Assembly: GCF_000159995.1 (NCBI RefSeq)
Contig: NZ_GG700642.1
Span: 1,355,742-1,419,741 of the forward strand
DNA length: 64,000 bases
Direction: 5' to 3'
Source of the DNA: Alloprevotella tannerae ATCC 51259
GTDB taxonomy: Bacteria; Bacteroidota; Bacteroidia; Bacteroidales; Bacteroidaceae
Shown here piece by piece: positions 1-7,034 of this stretch. Position numbers and translations under genes: made by a program. Within the stretch, counting starts at the first letter, position 1; the number at the start of each line of letters is the position of its first letter. Under the pieces are notes generated by a model that saw nothing but the letters and a program-made list of their open reading frames with translations, made no database searches and was not told the origin of the DNA.

Positions 1-1152
1 GAAGGCTGCGATGCACTTGTCGAGTTGCTCACGCGTATGGCCGGCACTCAATTGCACGCGGATGCGAGCCTCGCCCTTCGGAACGACAGGATAGTAGAAG
101 CCCGTCACGTATATACCCTCCTCTTGGAGTTTGGCAGCATATTTCTGCGAAAGCGGAGCATCGTAGAGCATCACGGCGCAGATGGCGCTCTGTGTCGGCT
201 TGATGTCGAAGCCGGCAGCCATCATCTTGTCGCGGAAGTATTCTACGTTTTCTACCAAACGGTCGTGGATTTCGTTGCTCTCGCCCAACATCTTGAACGT
301 TTCGATAGCAGCGCCGACAATTGCGGGCGCAACGCTGTTGGAGAAGAGATACGGACGACTGCGTTGGCGCAAGATGTCGATAATCTCCTTGCGGCCTGTC
401 GTGAAACCGCCCATTGCACCGCCAAAAGCCTTACCGAGCGTGCCGGTGTAGATGTCTACGCGGCCGTAAGTCTTGAAAAATTCGCTGACGCCGTGACCCG
501 TTGCGCCGACAACGCCGGCTGAGTGGCTCTCGTCGACCATTACGAGCGCGTTATATTTCTCTGCTAAATCGCAGATCTTATCTAATGGTGCTACATTGCC
601 ATCCATAGAGAAAACACCGTCAGTACAGATGATGCGGAAGCGTTGCGCTTGCGCCTCTTTCAAGCAGCGCTCAAGATCTTCCATATCAGCGTTGGCATAA
701 CGATAGCGCTGCGCCTTGCAGAGACGAACGCCGTCGATGATGGATGCGTGGTTGAGGGCGTCGGATATGATGGCATCATCTTTCGTCAAAAGCGGTTCAA
801 ACACGCCGCCGTTCGCGTCGAAGCAAGCTGCGTAGAGGATGGTATCTTCCGTCTTGAAGTAGTCGGAAATAGCGTCTTCGAGCGTTTTATGTCCGTCCAT
901 CGTGCCGCAGATGAAGCGCACGGACGACATACCATAGCCGCGCTTGTCCATCATGTCCTTGGCAGCTTGAATAAGTCGAGGATGGTTGGAGAGTCCGAGG
1001 TAGTTGTTGGCGCAGAAGTTGATCACCTCCTTGCCGGCTACGTTGATCGCCGCTGCTTGCGGGCTTTCGATGATACGTTCACTCTTGTAGAGACCTGCAT
1101 CTTTGATCTCCTGCAACTGAGCTTGCAGGTGCTTTTGAAATTCTCCGTACAT
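1..1152 (-). CDS. kbl: Glycine C-acetyltransferase (2-amino-3-ketobutyrate CoA ligase), C-terminus cut by window edge
   Basis: This PLP enzyme cleaves 2-amino-3-oxobutyrate with CoA to glycine and acetyl-CoA, the second step of threonine breakdown. Reading the minus strand from the ATG at 1152 gives 384 uninterrupted codons to the window edge; the family is about 395 residues, so only about a dozen are missing. Visible signatures are MVDESHSAG (Asp207 and His210, the PLP ring contacts) and the Schiff-base lysine Lys241 in TGTLGKAFGG. The gene is divergent from tdh, which makes its substrate, across a 240-bp gap. Identification is by strong recognition of the alpha-oxoamine synthase fold; a related member (BioF, serine palmitoyltransferase) is less likely given the tdh neighbour. 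Confidence 0.93.
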   Translation of the reverse strand, partial: MYGEFQKHLQAQLQEIKDAGLYKSERIIESPQAAAINVAGKEVINFCANNYLGLSNHPRLIQAAKDMMDKRGYGMSSVRFICGTMDGHKTLEDAISDYFKTEDTILYAACFDANGGVFEPLLTKDDAIISDALNHASIIDGVRLCKAQRYRYANADMEDLERCLKEAQAQRFRIICTDGVFSMDGNVAPLDKICDLAEKYNALVMVDESHSAGVVGATGHGVSEFFKTYGRVDIYTGTLGKAFGGAMGGFTTGRKEIIDILRQRSRPYLFSNSVAPAIVGAAIETFKMLGESNEIHDRLVENVEYFRDKMMAAGFDIKPTQSAICAVMLYDAPLSQKYAAKLQEEGIYVTGFYYPVVPKGEARIRVQLSAGHTREQLDKCIAAF

Positions 1153-1288
1153 TTGTGTATAGTATTAAATGAATATAGTCATGACAACAGATTTCAGTCT
1201 ACGCAATCTTATACGGCAAAGCCTTCAATCAGCCTGAAAAGAGCAGAAACTGCTACCATCTCAGCCGAAAATCGCGCTAACCACAGCA

Positions 1289-1320
1289 CAAAGTAAGTTC
1301 TTTTTATCGAATTTATCAAG
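1289..1320 (-). promoter_or_regulatory. Candidate kbl promoter
   Basis: On the minus strand, TTG (1317-1319) is followed after 20 bp by TTACTTTG (1289-1296), one base off the Bacteroidetes -7 consensus TAnnTTTG. It would give a leader of about 130 nt. The mirrored string TTACTTTG also lies at 1351-1358 on the plus strand, about 35 bp before tdh, without a clear -33 box. Confidence 0.5.
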
Positions 1321-1392
1321 TTGGTGCTATGAAATCTTGAAAAAAAAACGTTACTTTGCAACAACTTTAATTTAACTCTTAATTTCCTTGAT

Positions 1393-2349
1393 ATGAAAAA
1401 TATCCTTGTCATTGGCTCTACGGGCCAAATCGGCTCAGAGCTGACAATGAAACTGCGCAGCATTTACGGTAATGATCACGTAGTCGCAGGTTACATTACA
1501 GGACAAGAACCTACGGGCATTCTTTTAGAAAGCGGACCGTCGGCATTGTGCGACGTAACGGACGGCGAAGCTATTGCTGCCGTTGTGAAGCAATACAATA
1601 TCGACGCGATTTACAACTTGGCGGCGCTGCTTTCCGTCGTAGCGGAGCGCAAACCGCTGCTGGCGTGGAAAATCGGCATCGATGGGCTGCTGAAAGTCTT
1701 AGAAGTGGCGCGCGAAAACAATTGCGCGGTCTTCACGCCCAGCTCTATCGGTTCGTTTGGTCCGGAAACACCGGCCGACAGTACGCCGCAGGATACCATA
1801 CAACGACCCCGCACGATTTACGGTGTGAGCAAGGTGACGACAGAGTTGCTTAGCGATTATTATCATCGCAAGTACGGCACAGACACGCGCAGCGTACGCT
1901 TCCCGGGTTTGATCTCCAACGTAACGCCTCCGGGTGGCGGCACGACAGACTACGCTGTCGACATTTATTACAGTGCTGTGCGCGGCGAGAAGTTTGTTTG
2001 CCCGATCGGCAAAGGCACCATGATGGATATGATGTATATGCCTGATGCGCTCAATGCTTGCGTGCAGCTGATGGAAGCTGATCCTGCTCGCCTCGTACAC
2101 TACAATGGCTTCAACATTGCCAGCATGAGTTTCGATCCGGAAGCGATTTACACGACGATCAAGAAGTATCGCCCGCAATTTGAAATGGTTTACGAGGTAG
2201 ATCCTTTGAAGCAAAGCATCGCAGATAGCTGGCCCAACAGTTTAGATGACTCTTGCGCTCGCCAAGAGTGGGATTGGAATCCGCAATATGACCTCGATTC
2301 GATGACGAAAGATATGTTGGAGAAACTGGAAGCGCGCTTGCTGAAGTAA
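1393..2349 (+). CDS. tdh: L-threonine 3-dehydrogenase, short-chain (SDR/epimerase-like) type
   Basis: It oxidises L-threonine to 2-amino-3-oxobutyrate with NAD+, feeding Kbl. The 318-residue protein starts with a Rossmann NAD-binding loop (GSTGQIG, residues 8-14) and carries the SDR pair Tyr143-x3-Lys147 in IYGVSK, with the active-site serine region TPSSIGSFGP before it. The later stretches GGGTTDYAVDIYY and MMDMMYMPDAL are characteristic of the epimerase-like threonine dehydrogenases rather than sugar epimerases. Divergent pairing with kbl supports the call. The zinc-dependent medium-chain Tdh of E. coli is unrelated in fold. A 10-bp stem lies 30 bp after the stop codon. Confidence 0.9.
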   Translation: MKNILVIGSTGQIGSELTMKLRSIYGNDHVVAGYITGQEPTGILLESGPSALCDVTDGEAIAAVVKQYNIDAIYNLAALLSVVAERKPLLAWKIGIDGLLKVLEVARENNCAVFTPSSIGSFGPETPADSTPQDTIQRPRTIYGVSKVTTELLSDYYHRKYGTDTRSVRFPGLISNVTPPGGGTTDYAVDIYYSAVRGEKFVCPIGKGTMMDMMYMPDALNACVQLMEADPARLVHYNGFNIASMSFDPEAIYTTIKKYRPQFEMVYEVDPLKQSIADSWPNSLDDSCARQEWDWNPQYDLDSMTKDMLEKLEARLLK

Positions 2350-2379
2350 AATATCCGACAAAGCAATATTTTAATTTGT

Positions 2380-2412
2380 CCGAGCGGAGGCTGCTTTGCG
2401 GTCTCCGCTCGG
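2380..2412 (+). terminator. Hairpin after tdh
   Basis: A perfect 10-bp stem (CCGAGCGGAG / CTCCGCTCGG) with a 13-nt loop lies 30 bp beyond the tdh stop. The following bases hold only a short T-rich stretch, so it may be a weak terminator or a transcript-stabilising hairpin. Confidence 0.55.
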
Positions 2413-2630
2413 CAGTTTGTATCTCGCGCGCACGATATATATAATGTGTATGATTACAATCGAATGTTGTAGGCGTAGAAGTTTATAGGCGCGCCGCAGG
2501 ATGGAAATTTGCTCGCTGCGGGGTGGAAAATTATGAATCAGCAGACGAATCTTACACGCAAAAAAACGACGCATCTGTTTGGCTGTTTCGATTTTTATAG
2601 CGAATATTGCGTAATTAAAAAATCAGATAT

Positions 2631-3221
2631 ATGAAAAAAGCAACAATCTTCCTACCTTTACTTATGCTCTTCGGTTTCTTACTGACGGCTTGCGAAACCA
2701 ATGAACCGAAAGTTCCGGATAGCGTACGCCAAAGCATAAAAGGCAACTACAGCGGCCAAGTGGGTATGGTCTCTATCGGGAATAAGCGCGACACCATCCG
2801 CACCGCGGCTTTAGCCACTGTGACAGATAAAGAAATCAACATTGACCGTGTGCCCGTAGGTCCGATGGTCGACACTATTTTCGGCGGCGGCACGGCAGCG
2901 GCGAGCGGTATCAATACGCTACCAATGAAGATTAAGTACACGATGTACGCGGCTAATCAAGCTTACTACCCGATGCAATTTCAAATGGCCGAATTAAACT
3001 TCACCGTGACCCAGGGAAAATTGACACACAAGGTGCTTGTCGTCTTCGAAAGGCCTACTTTCGACAACATGGTCTTTTATTTCCCCGGGAAAGGTCAGCT
3101 CGTATTGGAAGCACGCACAGCTCGTATCATCGTAGATGAAGATGACATCCAAATGTTAGGCAACAAGATCAACCCAAAGCGCAAGTTCAGTTTCCGCTTC
3201 CCCACAATCTTAAAAAAATAA
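2631..3221 (+). CDS. Lipoprotein of unknown function (possibly DUF4840-like)
   Basis: A 196-residue predicted lipoprotein: a hydrophobic signal (residues 4-20) ends in LLTAC with lipidated Cys21. After a short linker the mature part is rich in alternating hydrophobic and polar residues typical of a beta-sandwich (GNYSGQVGMVSI, LTHKVLVVFERP, LVLEARTARIIVDEDD). Length and layout resemble small Bacteroidetes lipoproteins of the DUF4840 group, but I cannot confirm this without a profile search. It stands alone, with tdh upstream and a strong intrinsic terminator downstream, so it is probably transcribed as a single gene. No enzymatic motif is visible. Confidence 0.8.
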   Translation: MKKATIFLPLLMLFGFLLTACETNEPKVPDSVRQSIKGNYSGQVGMVSIGNKRDTIRTAALATVTDKEINIDRVPVGPMVDTIFGGGTAAASGINTLPMKIKYTMYAANQAYYPMQFQMAELNFTVTQGKLTHKVLVVFERPTFDNMVFYFPGKGQLVLEARTARIIVDEDDIQMLGNKINPKRKFSFRFPTILKK

Positions 3222-3246
3222 TCGACTCCGACGAGTCGACCCCTTT

Positions 3247-3287
3247 GCGTCGAGCAAGGCACATCAAGGCCCTGCTCGGCGCTTTTT
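3247..3287 (+). terminator. Intrinsic terminator after the lipoprotein gene
   Basis: A GC-rich stem pairs GCGTCGAGCAAGG with CCCTGCTCGGCGC (with G-T pairs) around a 10-nt loop and runs straight into CTTTTTG. Confidence 0.8.
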
Positions 3288-3464
3288 GTATGATGGCGGC
3301 GGCGCGCCGGCTTGGGGCTGACCGCCAGTCTGCTTGAAAAACGCTGTGCTAAACTACCGCCCACCTATGAGCCTCGGCGCGGCGCTTTTGATTGAAGCGC
3401 CACCAACGACGGCGGCTTTCGACGACAAAATATGCCGCCCCGCCACGCTCAATGATAGGCGACC

Positions 3465-3555
3465 TTTTCGTTTGGCGAGAGCAAACCACTATTTGGTGGG
3501 AGCAAACTATCGTTTGATGGGAACAAACCATCGTTTGGTGGGAGCAAACCTCGAC
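3465..3555. repeat. 21-bp tandem repeat, locus A (4 units)
   Basis: CAAAC recurs at 3482, 3503, 3524 and 3545, and TTTGG (TTTGA once) at 3471, 3492, 3513 and 3534, so the period is exactly 21 bp. Each unit centres on a CAAACnATCGTTTG palindrome and ends in GGTGGGAG. The same family occurs at 13390-13475. Confidence 0.9.
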
Positions 3556-3839
3556 CAATCGCGTCAAACGTGGGCAGATGAAGACTTACAAGCCGTCATT
3601 TTCAAAGACGCGCACCGCCCACTGCGGCCGGCCGCTTTCGAGCAGAAGGGCTTATCGGCGCGAGACAAGAGCATTCGCTCCGATTGCTGAGCAGAATTAA
3701 CAAAATAAGCCCGAAAAAGCACCTGTTTGCAGCGCTTTTTCGGCGAATTTTATAAGTGTTAGCATTTTGCACTACGTCAATAATAAAAAATTTTAGTCTT
3801 TTATTCTGTAAAAAAATAGGAAAATCGAAAACATATCTG

Positions 3840-3847
3840 TACATTTG
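3840..3847 (+). promoter_or_regulatory. -7 promoter element for the nuclease locus
   Basis: TACATTTG matches the Bacteroidetes -7 consensus TAnnTTTG exactly. The -33 box is not clear. It would start a roughly 75-nt leader for the gene at 3925 and probably the genes behind it. Confidence 0.55.
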
Positions 3848-3924
3848 CAAGACTAAATAAGACGTCAGCCACTTTTTTAGAGAGTGGGTGGCTGCATGAG
3901 TGTAATAATAAGATTAAGGAGACG

Positions 3925-5505
3925 ATGTATAAGCGATTATTCACAGCTTACGGACTGCTGACCCTATTGATCACGTTGGGTAGCTGTTCTTCCGATGAAA
4001 CACTTGCCACTGAGCGCACCGATATTACGTTTGAAACGGGCGTAGCGCAAAGAGTGATGAATACGACTTGGGATGCCGGAGATAAAATAGGCGTCTTTAT
4101 GGTGAAAAACGGGACCGGGCTTGATGCTTCCGGCATCGTGGGCGGCGGAGATAACGTGGTCTACACCACGACGACGGGCAACGGCACGTTTACACCGACT
4201 GCCGGCGGACTGAAATTTCCCGCTGATGGTTCAGCGGTAGATTTCATTGCCTATTATCCCTACACCGGTAGTTTGGACAATTACACTTATGCCGTAGATC
4301 TGACTGATCAGAGGCGTCCCTCCACGATTGATTTGCTTTATGCAAACGATGCAAAGGGCTTTAGCCAGTCATCAAACATCGTGCGCTTGAATTTCCGCCA
4401 CCAATTGGTGCGCGTAGAGTTGACTATCAAGTCGGCAGACAACAAGCAACTGACGGGAGTGAAGGTAGCCTTGAACGACCAACCGCTACGCGCAACTTTT
4501 GATCTGAATACTGGCACATTCTCACAAATAGCTGCGGATCGGGGAACGATCGCAATGAACGCAACGAGCGCCGGCACGCTCTTGACGGCCACGGCTTTCA
4601 TCTTGCCGGGCCAACGCGACATAACGGTGACAATCACGGCGACCGACGGAACAACTAAGCAGATAACGCTCGATGCAAACAAGAACTTAAAGCAAGGCGA
4701 TAAGTATACGAAGAAAATCAGCGTGAAAAACTTAGGTTCGACGGAGACGCCGACACCTACGTATACGCACTGGACGGAGACGCCTACGATCACTGCGCAG
4801 CAATTAAAGGATTACAAATATATTTCTCATTATTTCTCGGACAACGGCAAGCAGGTAAGGAGCTACAGTATGTTGTATGATACGCAGCTAAAGATGGCCT
4901 ATTGGGTAGCTTACCCCTTGTGTAATTATTATACAGCAAAGAACGTTAAACGCACGAATGCTTGGGCTTATGATCCGTCTCTGAGCAGCGAAGAACAGGC
5001 TACGATGAAGCGCGGACTTGTCGGCTTTGATCGCGGACACCAGATACCGAGTGCAGACCGCTTAGTGACGAGAGAAGCTAACGAACAAACGTTCTACTAT
5101 ACCAACATGACGCCGCAGATCGGTAGGGGTATGAATCAGCATATCTGGCAGAAGTTGGAAACAGCTGTGCGCGGATGGTCTTCAAATATTGATACGCTTT
5201 ATGTCGTGACGGGTGCTATGCCGACAACGCCGGAGAACACGACAATTAGTTACACACAAGACAACGACGGCAAGCAGATTGCCGTACCCAAATACTACTT
5301 CAAGGCGCTCTGCCGCATCAACCGCGCTACGGGAGAAGCTCAAACGATCGCATTTAAGCTCGACAACAGGGCTTATCCAAACGGGGAATCGTATATGAAT
5401 CACACGCTTTCCGTAGCTGAACTCGAACGGATGACGGGCTTTGTCTTCTTCCCCATGATTAGGGAGCAGGATAAGCAGGCGTATGACAAAAGCAAATGGA
5501 ATTAG
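3925..5505 (+). CDS. Lipoprotein: fimbrillin-like N-terminal region fused to a DNA/RNA non-specific endonuclease (NUC1)
   Basis: A predicted surface nuclease. Residues 1-21 form a lipoprotein signal (ITLGSC, Cys21). Residues of about 30-260 resemble fimbrillin-like (Mfa/FimA-type) domains: WDAGDKIGVFMVKNG, AVDFIAYYPY and IDLLYANDAKG also occur in the next gene's product. From about residue 275 comes a NUC1/Serratia-nuclease domain with the catalytic DRGH motif (369-372, general base His372), Asn394 in TNMTPQ, and the metal-site pair Asn404/Glu412 in MNQHIWQKLE. All key residues are present, so activity is expected. It heads a co-oriented run with a TonB receptor and a second exported nuclease-family protein. 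The adhesin-type domain fused to a nuclease is unusual. Confidence 0.88.
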   Translation: MYKRLFTAYGLLTLLITLGSCSSDETLATERTDITFETGVAQRVMNTTWDAGDKIGVFMVKNGTGLDASGIVGGGDNVVYTTTTGNGTFTPTAGGLKFPADGSAVDFIAYYPYTGSLDNYTYAVDLTDQRRPSTIDLLYANDAKGFSQSSNIVRLNFRHQLVRVELTIKSADNKQLTGVKVALNDQPLRATFDLNTGTFSQIAADRGTIAMNATSAGTLLTATAFILPGQRDITVTITATDGTTKQITLDANKNLKQGDKYTKKISVKNLGSTETPTPTYTHWTETPTITAQQLKDYKYISHYFSDNGKQVRSYSMLYDTQLKMAYWVAYPLCNYYTAKNVKRTNAWAYDPSLSSEEQATMKRGLVGFDRGHQIPSADRLVTREANEQTFYYTNMTPQIGRGMNQHIWQKLETAVRGWSSNIDTLYVVTGAMPTTPENTTISYTQDNDGKQIAVPKYYFKALCRINRATGEAQTIAFKLDNRAYPNGESYMNHTLSVAELERMTGFVFFPMIREQDKQAYDKSKWN

Positions 5506-5531
5506 TCTTTAAAACAATAATGTTACCTGAT

Positions 5532-6959
5532 ATGAAAAGCTTAATTTTGAATCGGTTGGCAGTAATCGGACTCGGCCTTGCGGCTTTGACGTCTTGCACC
5601 AACCTGAACGAGAACAGTGAATGGGGCAATGGCTCTAAAGTGAAATTTTCTTCTTACATCGCCGGCCAAAAGGCAGTACGCGCAAGCGGCACGGCTTGGG
5701 CTAACGGCGATCAAGTCGGCATCTTTATGAAGCAGGGTGCGACGATGAAGAAGGCTAACGTGAAGTATGTGGCTGATGATCGCGGCAACTTGACTGCAGC
5801 TACGGCTTCGGAGGCTTTGGCTTATCCTTCGGACAACTCTGCAGTAGACTTTGTGGCTTACTATCCTTATGCGGCTTCGGCAGCAAGCGGAACGTATGAC
5901 ATAAACGTGAGCAACCAAAGCAACTTGCCGGCTATCGACTTGCTCTATGCTGACAATGCGAAAAACAAAACGTCCGCAAGCGGCGATGTAAACTTGGGCT
6001 TCACGCACAAGCTCACGCAAATCGTGCTCAATATTACGGCAGACGCAACAATTCCTTCGACGGCAGGCTTGAGCGTTACGTTAAAAGGCACGCCGGCTAC
6101 GGGTAAATTTGACCTCAATAAGGGCGAGCTTACGGCAGATGCTGCTACGGCAAACATCGCTATGAACGTAAACGCTACAGGTACGACGGCAGCGGCTATC
6201 GTTCTGCCTGCGGCAACGACGAGCGGAAAGTTGGTCTTCACGCTTAACGGTGTGAGCGTAGAAAAGGCGCTCTCTGTGAGCACTCTTGGAGCCGGAACGA
6301 AGGTGGTTATCCCCGTAAAACTCACGAAAGGCGGCTCACCGAGCACGATGGACGTAAGCTTTGGCGCAGCAACGATTGCTGACTGGACGGAAGTAGCAGG
6401 TGGCGAAGTAAATGTAGACTTCAAGCAAGGCGAACAACCGCAACCGGGCGAGCAGGAAGTAGTAATCTTCGAGGAAACTTTGGGCACGACACCCATTAAA
6501 AAGGTTGGTAAATATTGGCCAAACCTTAAAGACTTCACAGGCTGGAGTAACCCGACGCTGACTTTTGAGGACGTCAACAAGAATTTGTCTGTACGCCACC
6601 ACGCCAACAAGAATTGCATTTGGTTTTCAACAAAGAACAACTGTGATTTCCACATTGGCCAGATTCCATCCAATGGTTATAAGAAATTTAAGCTTATTTA
6701 TAAGGTGAACGGCGGCGTCTACAAAGAGGGCGAAACGATGAATCTCAACGTGCTAAAGGGTAAGTTTAACGACACTACATTCTCAACGCCGGATAAGGTA
6801 GTCAAGGCTCCGGGAGATAAGGAAACCTATTTCGAGTTTACAGTAGAGCTGCCTGCAAATGATACAGAAGCACTCGGCGATCTGCACTTCCAGACGAATA
6901 TTCCTAAAGGATCATTCGGCATACGCTTGGCTGATATTAAGCTCGTAGGCATTAAATAA
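5532..6959 (+). CDS. Fimbrillin-like lipoprotein with a C-terminal module shared with the protein at 9603
   Basis: A 475-residue predicted lipoprotein. The start at 5532 is chosen because it leads directly into a signal ending ALTSC (Cys22); the longer frame from 5496 would overlap the nuclease gene and add 12 residues before the signal. Residues of about 25-290 resemble fimbrillin-like domains (AWANGDQVGIFM, SAVDFVAYYPYA, IDLLYADNAKNK). Residues of about 309-475 form a separate beta-rich module (YWPNLKDFTGWSNP, NLSVR, KNCIWF, FGIRLADIKL) that recurs at the end of the DUF5689 lipoprotein two genes downstream. The module may bind a ligand, but its function is unknown. A strong terminator follows the gene. 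Confidence 0.85.
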   Translation: MKSLILNRLAVIGLGLAALTSCTNLNENSEWGNGSKVKFSSYIAGQKAVRASGTAWANGDQVGIFMKQGATMKKANVKYVADDRGNLTAATASEALAYPSDNSAVDFVAYYPYAASAASGTYDINVSNQSNLPAIDLLYADNAKNKTSASGDVNLGFTHKLTQIVLNITADATIPSTAGLSVTLKGTPATGKFDLNKGELTADAATANIAMNVNATGTTAAAIVLPAATTSGKLVFTLNGVSVEKALSVSTLGAGTKVVIPVKLTKGGSPSTMDVSFGAATIADWTEVAGGEVNVDFKQGEQPQPGEQEVVIFEETLGTTPIKKVGKYWPNLKDFTGWSNPTLTFEDVNKNLSVRHHANKNCIWFSTKNNCDFHIGQIPSNGYKKFKLIYKVNGGVYKEGETMNLNVLKGKFNDTTFSTPDKVVKAPGDKETYFEFTVELPANDTEALGDLHFQTNIPKGSFGIRLADIKLVGIK

Positions 6960-6974
6960 AAAACAATCTCTTCT

Positions 6975-7020
6975 GCGTCTGTCCTCTTACGGCGAAGAAG
7001 CCGGAGGACAGACGCTTTTT
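6975..7020 (+). terminator. Strong intrinsic terminator or attenuator between fimbrillin-like and receptor genes
   Basis: A perfect 12-bp stem (GCGTCTGTCCTC 6975-6986 / GAGGACAGACGC 7004-7015) is followed by five T. It ends only 14 bp before the TonB receptor ATG, and no promoter consensus fits in between, so it probably attenuates rather than separates the two parts of the operon. Confidence 0.85.
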
Positions 7021-7034
7021 CTCCAACTTAAAGT

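Larger units (their letters stand above)
3288..3924 (+). other. Intergenic region with 21-bp repeats and a promoter; no gene seen
   Basis: About 640 bp without a convincing gene. The open frames here have repetitive or arginine-rich translations with no family resemblance. It contains a four-unit 21-bp tandem repeat (3465-3555), an AT-rich stretch, a -7 promoter element (3840-3847), and a 7-bp leader hairpin (CAGCCAC 3866-3872 / GTGGCTG 3888-3894) before the nuclease gene. Confidence 0.7.

Noticed and set aside
3334-3690. 118-residue open frame over the 21-bp repeats
   Set aside because: The translation is repeat-derived (NHxLVGAN) and lacks any gene signal.
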